Positions 6,492 through 12,591 of a stretch of 12,591 bases of DNA are shown here, piece after piece; position 1 is the stretch's first letter, and each line of letters begins with the position of its first letter. Origin of the DNA: Mesolinea sp964536465 (GTDB lineage: Bacteria > Chloroflexota > Anaerolineae > Anaerolineales > Anaerolineaceae); contig CAZHXQ010000055.1 of NCBI GenBank assembly GCA_964536465.1, forward strand, positions 1 through 12,591, written 5' to 3'. The position numbers and the translations under genes are program-made. The notes under the pieces were generated by a model that did no database searches, had not been told where the DNA came from, and worked only from the letters and a program-made list of their open reading frames with translations.

Positions 6492-6498
6492 AAAGGAG
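6492..6498 (+). promoter_or_regulatory. Ribosome binding site deciding the kce start
   Basis: AAAGGAG lies 6 nt before the ATG at 6505. An upstream in-frame ATG at 6466 would overlap the end of kal, has no such site and would add 13 residues not expected in the family, so 6505 is preferred. Confidence 0.85.
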
Positions 6499-6504
6499 AG
6501 AGTT

Positions 6505-7341
6505 ATGAGTAAGCACAAGGTTATCATCACCGCAGCTATCAGCGGGGCTGAAGTTACCCAGGAAATGAACCCCGCTGTCCCCTATACGATCGATGAGTAT
6601 GTGCGTGAAGCCAAACTTGCCTGTGAAGCAGGCGCCGCAATTATTCACCTCCACGCCCGCCACGACGATGGCACACCCACCCAGGATCGCGAACGCTTCA
6701 GAGTAATCATCGACGCCATCCAGCAGGTCTGCCCGCAGGCCATCATTCAACCCTCAACAGGTGGAGCAACTGGCATGACTGCCGAAGAGCGCTTGCAACC
6801 CACGGAGTTGAATCCTGAAATGGCCAGCCTGGACTGTGGAACCATGAACTTCGGGGGAGACGAAATCTTCGTGAACACCGAAAATATGATTATCGACTTT
6901 GCTGAGAGAATGAACCAGCGCGGCATTAAACCAGAGCTGGAATGCTTTGACAAAAGTCACGTTGACATGGCCTTGCGGCTTGTCCGCAAGGGTCACATCA
7001 AGCCCCCCCTGCATTTTAACTTTGTATTGGGTGTAAATGGTGGCACGACGGGTACCCCCCGCGATCTCCTGTTTCTGAAGGAATCCATACCGGCAGATGC
7101 AACTTTTACTGTCACCGGTATTGGCCGTTGTCAGCTGGACATGAACGTGATGGGCATGCTTTTAGGCGGTCACGTCCGCGTAGGGTTTGAAGACAACCTG
7201 AGGTACAACCGCGAGCGCAACGCCGTCTCAAACGCTGAATTTGTGGAGCGGATCGTGCGCATCGCCCACGAACTCAATCTGGAAATCGCCACGCCGGCAG
7301 AAGCCCGTCAAATCTTGGGCATGCCTGAGGGTGCTAAATAA
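6505..7341 (+). CDS. kce: 3-keto-5-aminohexanoate cleavage enzyme
   Basis: Kce (BKACE family, formerly DUF849; EC 2.3.1.247) is a zinc-dependent Claisen-type enzyme. It converts 5-amino-3-oxohexanoate plus acetyl-CoA into acetoacetate and L-3-aminobutyryl-CoA. The 278-residue product from the ATG at 6505 has the TIM-barrel hallmarks: IIHLHAR with zinc ligands H48 and H50, and HVRVGFED (223-230), where E229 matches the third ligand. R225 and D230 match catalytic residues of characterised Kce. The glycine/serine-rich QPSTGGATG (82-90) and the NGGTTGTP segment (178-185) are typical substrate/CoA loops. Start choice rests on the strong ribosome site; 31 nt separate it from kal. Position between kal and kdd matches its place in the pathway. 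Confidence 0.96.
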   Translation: MSKHKVIITAAISGAEVTQEMNPAVPYTIDEYVREAKLACEAGAAIIHLHARHDDGTPTQDRERFRVIIDAIQQVCPQAIIQPSTGGATGMTAEERLQPTELNPEMASLDCGTMNFGGDEIFVNTENMIIDFAERMNQRGIKPELECFDKSHVDMALRLVRKGHIKPPLHFNFVLGVNGGTTGTPRDLLFLKESIPADATFTVTGIGRCQLDMNVMGMLLGGHVRVGFEDNLRYNRERNAVSNAEFVERIVRIAHELNLEIATPAEARQILGMPEGAK

Positions 7342-7368
7342 CCAATTTATCTACGGAGGAATAATTTT

Positions 7369-8406
7369 ATGGCAATGGGAAATAAATATGGTGCTCATCG
7401 CGTGATTGAGCCCCAGGGGCTGCTTCCGCAAGCTGCTAAAAAAATCGACAACAGCATGGAGATCTACGATAACGAAATCCTGATCGATGTCTCCGCGTTA
7501 AACATCGACTCTGCCAGTTTCAGGCAGCTTTGGACCGCTTCTGAGCAAGATGAGGAACGACTCAAAAAGATGGTGTTTGATATTGTCAGCGAACGCGGCA
7601 AAATGCAAAACCCTGTCACCGGCTCCGGTGGCATGTTAATGGGTACTGTCGCCAAAATTGGACCAGCTCTGCAAGACCGCAAAGACATCAAAGTCGGTGA
7701 CCGCGTCGCATCACTGGTTTCGCTATCATTGACTCCTCTGCACATCGAAGAAATTCTGGCAGTGCATCCCGATACTGACCGGGTGGACATCAGAGGTCAG
7801 GCCGTTCTGTTTGAGAGCGGCATCTATGCCAGGCTCCCTGAAGATATGCCCGAATCCCTCGCCCTGGCCGCTCTGGATGTCGCCGGCGCGCCCGCGCAAA
7901 CTGCTAACATCGTCAAGCCCGGAGATTCCGTTCTGATCCTGGGCGCTGGTGGGAAAAGCGGCATGCTGTGTGGCTACGAAGCCATGAAACGCGTTGGTCC
8001 ATGCGGCAATGTTGTCGGAATGAGCAGGAATACTCGCCCTGAGAAAACCTTATTAGACAACCATTTTGTGCACAAATTTTTCGTAGCCGACGCCGGCAAC
8101 CCGATAGAGGTGCTGGAGAAAGCACTGGAATGCAACGATGGTAAAGAATATGATGTTGCCATAAACGTGGTCAACATTCACGGTACAGAGATGTCGACTA
8201 TCCTCCCCGTTCGAGATGGCGGCCTGGTTTATTTCTTCAGCATGGCAACCAGCTTCACTCGGGCCGCATTAGGCGCCGAGGGCGTTGGGAAGGACGTCAC
8301 TATGATCATCGGTAACGGCTACACTCGTAATCACGCCGAGTTCACTCTTCAGGAACTGCGCGAATCTCAGGCATTGCGTGACATCTTTGAGAAAAATTAT
8401 ATTTAA
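7369..8406 (+). CDS. kdd: L-erythro-3,5-diaminohexanoate dehydrogenase
   Basis: This 345-residue NAD(P)-dependent enzyme oxidatively deaminates (3S,5S)-3,5-diaminohexanoate to 5-amino-3-oxohexanoate with release of ammonia (EC 1.4.1.11). The N-terminal start MAMGNKYGAHRVIEPQGLLP is characteristic of Kdd. The middle contains a zinc-free alcohol-dehydrogenase-like beta-barrel (about 85-155), followed by a Rossmann domain with VLILGAGGKSG (188-198) as the dinucleotide loop. A GNGYTRNHAEFTLQELR segment near the C-terminus (315-331) fits the family's closing helix. The ATG at 7369 follows GGAGGA (7355-7360) at 8 nt. It is 27 nt after kce and 63 nt before kamA. The NADH it produces would be reoxidised downstream in crotonyl-CoA reduction, whose genes are outside the window. 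Confidence 0.95.
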   Translation: MAMGNKYGAHRVIEPQGLLPQAAKKIDNSMEIYDNEILIDVSALNIDSASFRQLWTASEQDEERLKKMVFDIVSERGKMQNPVTGSGGMLMGTVAKIGPALQDRKDIKVGDRVASLVSLSLTPLHIEEILAVHPDTDRVDIRGQAVLFESGIYARLPEDMPESLALAALDVAGAPAQTANIVKPGDSVLILGAGGKSGMLCGYEAMKRVGPCGNVVGMSRNTRPEKTLLDNHFVHKFFVADAGNPIEVLEKALECNDGKEYDVAINVVNIHGTEMSTILPVRDGGLVYFFSMATSFTRAALGAEGVGKDVTMIIGNGYTRNHAEFTLQELRESQALRDIFEKNYI

Positions 8407-8469
8407 GTCAATGGCGGACCGCTATCCCCTAACCAGATGGCAGTCTTTAACCAGTAAAGGAGTGAGGCT

Positions 8470-9753
8470 ATGAAAGCTGAAGAAAAATATATCAATACCC
8501 AGGGTGAAGCCAGACGAAAAAAACTATTCCCTGACGTCCCTGATGAAAAGTGGAACGACTGGCACTGGCAGGTTTCACACCGGATTTCCGATGTCGATAC
8601 GCTGTTGAAATACCTGCCGCTTACCGCTGAGGAAGAAGCCGGCTCCCGCAAGGCTTTACAGCACTTCCGCATGGCCATCACTCCCTACTACCTGACGCTA
8701 ATCGATCCAGACGACCCCCACGATCCGGTCAGAAAACAAGCTGTTCCCACTGGCGATGAAGCCTACCGCAGCCCCGAAGATCTCGAAGATCCACTTGAAG
8801 AAGATGGCGACTCACCCGTCCCAGGGCTGACGCATCGTTATCCTGACCGGGTTTTGTTCCTGATTACTGATCAATGTTCCATGTATTGCCGGCACTGTAC
8901 CCGCCGCCGTTTGGCTGGTCAGAAAGATGGAGCCCGCACACTACAGCAGATCGACGACTGCATTGACTATATCCGGGAGACGCCTGCTGTGCGCGATGTT
9001 TTGCTTTCAGGTGGCGACGCATTGCTGATGGGTAATGATCGTTTGGAATACATCCTCTCCAAACTGCGCGAAATCGATCATGTGGAAATCATCCGGTTGG
9101 GTACCCGAACACCGGTTGTTCTTCCTCAAAGGATTACTCCTGAGTTGTGCGCTATGCTTCGCAAATACCATCCGGTTTGGGTCAATGTTCACTTCAATCA
9201 CCCCAATGAAATCACGCCTGACTCCAGCCGCGCGAGCGCCAGGCTTGCCGATGCCGGGGTGCCGTTGGGCAACCAATCTGTTTTGCTGCGCGGAGTTAAC
9301 GATTGTGTGCACGTTATGCGCAAACTGGTCAACGGTTTGGCATATATACGCGTGCGTCCCTATTACCTTTATCAGTGCGATCTCTCACTGGGTCTGTCGC
9401 ATTTTCGCACACCGGTTGCCAAGGGGTTAGAAATTATGGAAGGGTTGCGGGGGCATACGTCTGGCTTCTGTGTGCCGACCTATGTGGTCGACGCGCCAGG
9501 TGGAGGTGGCAAGATCCCGGTCATGCCCAATTATCTCATTTCACAAAACCCTGATCATGTTGTTCTGCGAAACTTTGAAGGCGTCATCACCACCTACACG
9601 GAACCAGAAGAATACAAAGCCCTTTGCAGCTGCCCGGTTTGTCGGGGTGAAGAGCAAGAAGAGCTGATAGGGGTCGCTGGCTTGCTGGCCGGACAGCAAA
9701 CGACCCTTGAGCCGGTTGGCTTACTTCGTAATCGAAGGAAAAACAGAGATTAG
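8470..9753 (+). CDS. kamA: L-lysine 2,3-aminomutase (radical SAM)
   Basis: KamA starts the pathway by moving the alpha-amino group of L-lysine to the beta carbon (EC 5.4.3.2), using SAM, a [4Fe-4S] cluster and PLP. In this 427-residue protein the cluster ligands are C136, C140 and C143 (CSMYCRHC) and the PLP lysine is K348 in GGGGK. D304 and D341 lie 44 and 7 residues before K348, the same distances as the two lysine-binding aspartates D293 and D330 from K337 in the clostridial enzyme. Zinc-site cysteines C279, C386, C388 and C391 also keep that register (offset 11 throughout). This separates it from glutamate and arginine aminomutases and from EpmB-type enzymes. AAAGGAG (8456-8462) precedes the ATG by 7 nt. 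It is intact and cytoplasmic, and follows kdd in the same operon. Confidence 0.97.
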   Translation: MKAEEKYINTQGEARRKKLFPDVPDEKWNDWHWQVSHRISDVDTLLKYLPLTAEEEAGSRKALQHFRMAITPYYLTLIDPDDPHDPVRKQAVPTGDEAYRSPEDLEDPLEEDGDSPVPGLTHRYPDRVLFLITDQCSMYCRHCTRRRLAGQKDGARTLQQIDDCIDYIRETPAVRDVLLSGGDALLMGNDRLEYILSKLREIDHVEIIRLGTRTPVVLPQRITPELCAMLRKYHPVWVNVHFNHPNEITPDSSRASARLADAGVPLGNQSVLLRGVNDCVHVMRKLVNGLAYIRVRPYYLYQCDLSLGLSHFRTPVAKGLEIMEGLRGHTSGFCVPTYVVDAPGGGGKIPVMPNYLISQNPDHVVLRNFEGVITTYTEPEEYKALCSCPVCRGEEQEELIGVAGLLAGQQTTLEPVGLLRNRRKNRD

Positions 9754-9765
9754 ACGCGGTCTTTT

Positions 9766-10839
9766 ATGAATACGCTTGTGGTAAAACCAGGCATTGAACT
9801 TTTCAGGCTGACAGGCCTGCAAGACCTGCAGTCTTTGGCGATAATTGGGTTGTCGAAGAATGCTGGCAAAACTACCTGCTTGAACCACCTCATCGCCGCC
9901 TGGCAAGCCTCTGGTCAAACACGGGTGTTGGGCCTGACCTCAATTGGCAGGGACGGCGAACCAAGAGATATTTTGACTGATCGTCCCAAACCGCGAATTT
10001 ACATTCCAGCCGGCACCCTGATTGCAAGCGCACAAGGGGCTTTGCAGCGCAGCGACGCTCTGCTTGAAGTTTTGGAGCTCAGCAATATTCGCACTTCCCT
10101 GGGTGAAGTGGTAATCTGCAGGGCGCTCAGCGATGGCTATGTCGAACTTGCAGGTCCGGGATCTGCGGAGGAAATCGGGTGTATTGCAGATCTGCTGCGC
10201 AATCACGAGCCTGATTGCCTTTTCATCATCGACGGCGCCTTGTCTCGCCGCTCACAAGCCGGTGCAGGCATCAGCGAAGCGGTCATAGTGGCCGTCAGCG
10301 CTGATACTTCCTCCAGTCCTGAGCAGCTGGCAGAAAAAACTGACTTTGCCCTCAAAATTTTACAGACGCCGTCCTTAAACCAGAAGGACAAAGACCTGCT
10401 CCTGGAAACTTGCCAATGCAACCCTCAGACAAGGGTTGTGATAGTGGTTGGTGAAGAGCGCACTGTGACCATGGAGATCCCTTCATTGGTGGGACATGGC
10501 AAAGAACTCGCCAAAAAGTTGGTTCCTGGAACACGTCTGTTATATCTGCAGGGCGCGATCACCGATCAGGTCCTCAGCGAATTGCTAAAAGAAGCGCACT
10601 TTTCCAGACTGACATTGGTGGCTGATGACGGTACACGCATACTGTTGAAGCCGGAAGTGGTCCAAAAACTTCGCGCCCGTGACATCGACCTGGCAGTGCT
10701 TACCCCCATTGACGTGCGTATGGTTTGCCTCAATCCAACCCGTTCAAACGGCCTCAAGCTTGATTCTGCTACGATGCTGGAGAAAATGCGGTCGCTTCTA
10801 AGTATTCCCGTGGTGGATCTTGGCCCCGCATTGATGTGA
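9766..10839 (+). CDS. kamB: KamB: P-loop protein, putative subunit of the lysine 5,6-aminomutase reactivase
   Basis: This 357-residue protein belongs to the gene found between kamA and the MutS-like kamC in lysine-fermentation operons; public annotation names it, as I recall, a lysine 5,6-aminomutase reactivase subunit. Seen here: a Walker-A-like GLSKNAGKTT at residues 28-37, a possible Walker B LFIIDGALS (152-160), and a GPGSAEE loop (130-136) within an alpha/beta N-terminal domain of about 210 residues. The C-terminal part has no motif I can name. The P-loop spacing differs from the classic GxxxxGK[ST], resembling dethiobiotin-synthase/MobB-type nucleotide folds. It starts 12 nt after kamA with no ribosome site visible, so translation probably depends on coupling. 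Likely role, inferred from context and family name: with KamC, exchanging damaged cobalamin in KamDE. Its own nucleotide use is untested as far as I know. Confidence 0.8.
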   Translation: MNTLVVKPGIELFRLTGLQDLQSLAIIGLSKNAGKTTCLNHLIAAWQASGQTRVLGLTSIGRDGEPRDILTDRPKPRIYIPAGTLIASAQGALQRSDALLEVLELSNIRTSLGEVVICRALSDGYVELAGPGSAEEIGCIADLLRNHEPDCLFIIDGALSRRSQAGAGISEAVIVAVSADTSSSPEQLAEKTDFALKILQTPSLNQKDKDLLLETCQCNPQTRVVIVVGEERTVTMEIPSLVGHGKELAKKLVPGTRLLYLQGAITDQVLSELLKEAHFSRLTLVADDGTRILLKPEVVQKLRARDIDLAVLTPIDVRMVCLNPTRSNGLKLDSATMLEKMRSLLSIPVVDLGPALM

Positions 10840-10845
10840 GCACAC

Positions 10846-12351
10846 ATGAAGACCTCTGTCATGATCTCTAAGGAGCTGCTCAACCAGGTTGGCTTACCTG
10901 AGGTTATGCAGTCCTGCCATTGCCGCACACCCCAGGGGAAACGTCTCAAGAATGCGGCTCGCTTTTTTACCAACTCATCCCACGATGAGTTTGTCGCAGA
11001 AATAACGGCCATTGCCCGACTGGTAGAGATGGTAAAGGTAAAGCACCCTCAGGTACTTGAGGCCCAAACCCAGCTATCCCGGCTTCGCGAACTTCGGGGC
11101 ACTTTCTCACGTCTCGAAAAAGGCAGGTTGCTTGATGATACCGAGTTCTTTGAGCTTAAAGGTGCGCTGACCATCTTCTTCCGCCTAAGCAGGCTGAAAG
11201 AGTTGATGGCTGAGGCTGGAGTAGATTTTCAGGTTACCAAAGATGCCTCCGCCCTGCTCGACCCATCCGGCACCGGTAATCCTACTTTTCACATCTACAG
11301 CGATTACTCACCGGGTCTGGCTCGCATTCGGGGACAAAAAAAGAAATTAGAACGCGATATTTCGCAGGCCAAAGGAAACCAACGAAAGATTTTACTGACC
11401 CAGCGCGCCTTGGTGACTGCGGAGGAAGACAAACTGGAGGAGCAAATTCGGCTGCAGTTAGGCGAGAAGCTGCAAGCGTGGCTGCCACAGATGCGGCACA
11501 ATGCTGAGACCTGCGCAATTCTTGATTTTCGTCTGGCTAAAGCGGACCTGGCCGTTCGCTGGAACGGCACCAAGCCAGTAGCAGTTGCGCCATCAGAGCC
11601 GGCAGTACTGGTCGACAGCCGCCACCCACTCATTGCCAGCATCCTCCAGAAAAAAGGCCTTCAGTTCACCCCCATTTCGATTAAGCTCAAGCAGGGTTCA
11701 ACTGTTTTGAGCGGAGCCAATATGGGGGGCAAAAGTGTTGCTCTCAAGACTGTCTTTCTGGCGCTGCTGATGACACAACTGGGTTATTTCCCCATTTGTA
11801 ACCACCTGGAGACCCCGCTTTACGACTTTATGGCCTTTGAGTCTCACCAGGAAGGGGATTTGCATTGGGGTCTCTCATCTTTCGGTCTGGAGTGCGTCAA
11901 GATCCGTAATCATCATCGCCGAAGTCAAAACCAGCAAGGGCTGATTATGATGGATGAACCCTGCCGGGGCACCAATCCAGCCGAAGCAACTGCCATCGTC
12001 CAGGCACTCTGCAGGACTTACGGCAGATCGTCAAGCACTTTTTTCATTGCCACGCACTATAACGTCACACCTGCCGCGGGCATACGCTTCTACCAGGTTC
12101 GCGGAATTCGACCTGAAGTGCTGGCTGAACTGCCAGTTCAGAAAACCGGTTCTGAGTCAGATCTGCACGAAGACCTCTCGCGGGTCCGAAAAATTCAAAA
12201 TTTAATGGATTATCGCTTTGAAGAAATTGAAGGCTCTCAGCAAACCCCATCGGGAGCGATTAAAATTGCTGAGCTGCTCGGAGTCGATCAGACTTTGCTT
12301 CGTGAAATGATGGCAGCCTGGCAGGAGGATCAATGGCCAAACTTAGACTAG
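10846..12351 (+). CDS. kamC: KamC: MutS-like ATPase, putative lysine 5,6-aminomutase reactivase ATPase
   Basis: This 501-residue ATPase derives from the MutS family but lacks the N-terminal mismatch-recognition and connector domains and any endonuclease (Smr) domain. Residues 50-250 resemble the MutS core/lever region, including a charged coiled-coil-like stretch (about 163-208). The ATPase domain has Walker A GANMGGKS (290-297), an aromatic/glycine signature FGLEC (346-350), Walker B LIMMDEP (366-372), a D-loop-like GTNPAEA (375-381) and switch H404 in ATHY. Mismatch repair is therefore unlikely. Operon position next to the aminomutase genes and the family name support a chaperone or reactivase role for the B12 enzyme KamDE. 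The ATG at 10846 is 6 nt after kamB with no clear ribosome site; M6 (10861) is an alternative start. Its 3' end overlaps kamD by 19 bp. Confidence 0.87.
   Translation: MKTSVMISKELLNQVGLPEVMQSCHCRTPQGKRLKNAARFFTNSSHDEFVAEITAIARLVEMVKVKHPQVLEAQTQLSRLRELRGTFSRLEKGRLLDDTEFFELKGALTIFFRLSRLKELMAEAGVDFQVTKDASALLDPSGTGNPTFHIYSDYSPGLARIRGQKKKLERDISQAKGNQRKILLTQRALVTAEEDKLEEQIRLQLGEKLQAWLPQMRHNAETCAILDFRLAKADLAVRWNGTKPVAVAPSEPAVLVDSRHPLIASILQKKGLQFTPISIKLKQGSTVLSGANMGGKSVALKTVFLALLMTQLGYFPICNHLETPLYDFMAFESHQEGDLHWGLSSFGLECVKIRNHHRRSQNQQGLIMMDEPCRGTNPAEATAIVQALCRTYGRSSSTFFIATHYNVTPAAGIRFYQVRGIRPEVLAELPVQKTGSESDLHEDLSRVRKIQNLMDYRFEEIEGSQQTPSGAIKIAELLGVDQTLLREMMAAWQEDQWPNLD
12323..12328 (+). promoter_or_regulatory. 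kamD ribosome binding site inside kamC
   Basis: AGGAGG lies 4 nt before the kamD ATG at 12333 and within the last codons of kamC. It shows that kamD is translated independently at high efficiency, in contrast to kamB and kamC, which lack such sites. Confidence 0.85.
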
Positions 12352-12591
12352 ATGAAGGTAAGGTATTACAAGCACGTGAGACTGCGCGCTTAATCGTGGA
12401 GGACACCCAGACCTACACCGAGCAGTTCACAACCTCGACCGTGGAACGATCGGTTTGCAGATTGCTCGGCATCGATGGCGTTGATACGCTGGGCGTGCCC
12501 TTGCCAAATGTGGTGGTTGATCATCTCGAATCGCGGCAGTTGCTCGGTCATGGGGCGGCCTTCTGGTTGGGTCAGGCTGCCCTCTCGCTCG
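12333..12591 (+). CDS. kamD: Lysine 5,6-aminomutase alpha subunit (partial, runs off the window)
   Basis: The first 86 codons of KamD are present; the gene continues beyond the window. KamD with KamE forms the adenosylcobalamin- and PLP-dependent mutase (EC 5.4.3.3) that moves the terminal amino group of L-beta-lysine (or D-lysine) to C5, giving 3,5-diaminohexanoate. The translated start is MAKLRLDEGKV. It includes the segments TVERSVCRLLGIDGVD (residues 36-51) and VPLPNVVVDHL (55-65), which closely match the N-terminal arm of clostridial KamD as I remember it. The catalytic barrel and cofactor sites lie outside the window. A strong AGGAGG fixes the start, and the gene overlaps the end of kamC. 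kamE is expected next. Confidence 0.95.
   Translation, partial: MAKLRLDEGKVLQARETARLIVEDTQTYTEQFTTSTVERSVCRLLGIDGVDTLGVPLPNVVVDHLESRQLLGHGAAFWLGQAALSL

Noticed and set aside
6466..6504. Upstream in-frame ATG of kce at 6466
   Set aside because: It overlaps the end of kal, lacks a ribosome site, and adds residues before the usual Kce N-terminus. The ATG at 6505 follows AAAGGAG.
6045..6530. 161-codon open frame on the minus strand opposite kal and the riboswitch terminator
   Set aside because: It runs antisense to the well-supported kal gene and through the terminator hairpin, and its translation is not family-like. It is a shadow of kal codon usage.
10566..11012. 148-codon minus-strand open frame across the kamB/kamC junction
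   Set aside because: Antisense to two recognised genes, with no ribosome site or recognisable motif.
10846..12351. KamC as a DNA mismatch-repair MutS or MutS2
   Set aside because: No mismatch-recognition domain, no Smr nuclease domain, and a metabolic operon context with kamB and kamD.

Overview
The window carries most of an anaerobic lysine-fermentation operon behind a lysine riboswitch, next to an unrelated amine- or imino-acid-oxidising flavoprotein pair and a tyrosine recombinase. The host is probably a strictly anaerobic, amino-acid-fermenting bacterium. The pathway itself supports this: a radical-SAM aminomutase, a B12-dependent aminomutase and CoA-linked cleavage with no oxygenase. 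So does the iron-sulfur-heavy flavoprotein. The general look of the recombinase and of the small hypothetical protein reminds me of Anaerolineae (Chloroflexota). That taxonomic guess is impression only, and Fusobacteria, Clostridia and Cloacimonadota also carry this pathway.

Left part (1-4619, all minus strand). A tyrosine recombinase (3636-4619) is followed by two genes overlapping by 4 bp: a 706-residue protein with [2Fe-2S], FAD/NAD, two [4Fe-4S] and BFD-type [2Fe-2S] modules (1383-3503), and a D-amino-acid-oxidase-fold FAD subunit (226-1386). The pair resembles the alpha/beta subunits of heteromeric sarcosine oxidase, hydroxyproline/proline dehydrogenase, opine oxidase and HCN synthase. 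The folate-binding domain of sarcosine oxidase is absent and ferredoxin modules are present, so electron transfer to an anaerobic carrier is likely. An inverted repeat exactly fills the spacer of a candidate promoter upstream of this pair.

Middle (4620-6086). A 626-bp stretch without a convincing gene holds candidate recombinase promoter elements, an AT-rich imperfect palindrome and a 10-bp direct repeat. A 139-residue hypothetical protein (minus strand) follows. The next 421 bp hold divergent promoters and, on the plus strand, a lysine riboswitch overlapping an intrinsic terminator. The 3' strand of aptamer helix P1 is also part of the terminator's 5' arm. Lysine binding should therefore prevent termination, making this a genetic ON switch, as expected for a catabolic operon.

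Right part (6087-12591, plus strand, truncated by the window end): kal, kce, kdd, kamA, kamB, kamC, kamD. In pathway order, KamA converts L-lysine to L-beta-lysine and KamDE makes 3,5-diaminohexanoate. Kdd oxidatively deaminates it to 5-amino-3-oxohexanoate. Kce uses acetyl-CoA to give acetoacetate and 3-aminobutyryl-CoA, and Kal releases ammonia to form crotonyl-CoA. KamB (P-loop protein) and KamC (MutS-derived ATPase) are the putative reactivating factors of the B12 aminomutase. kamE, the CoA transferase, the butyryl-CoA branch and a lysine transporter are not in the window.
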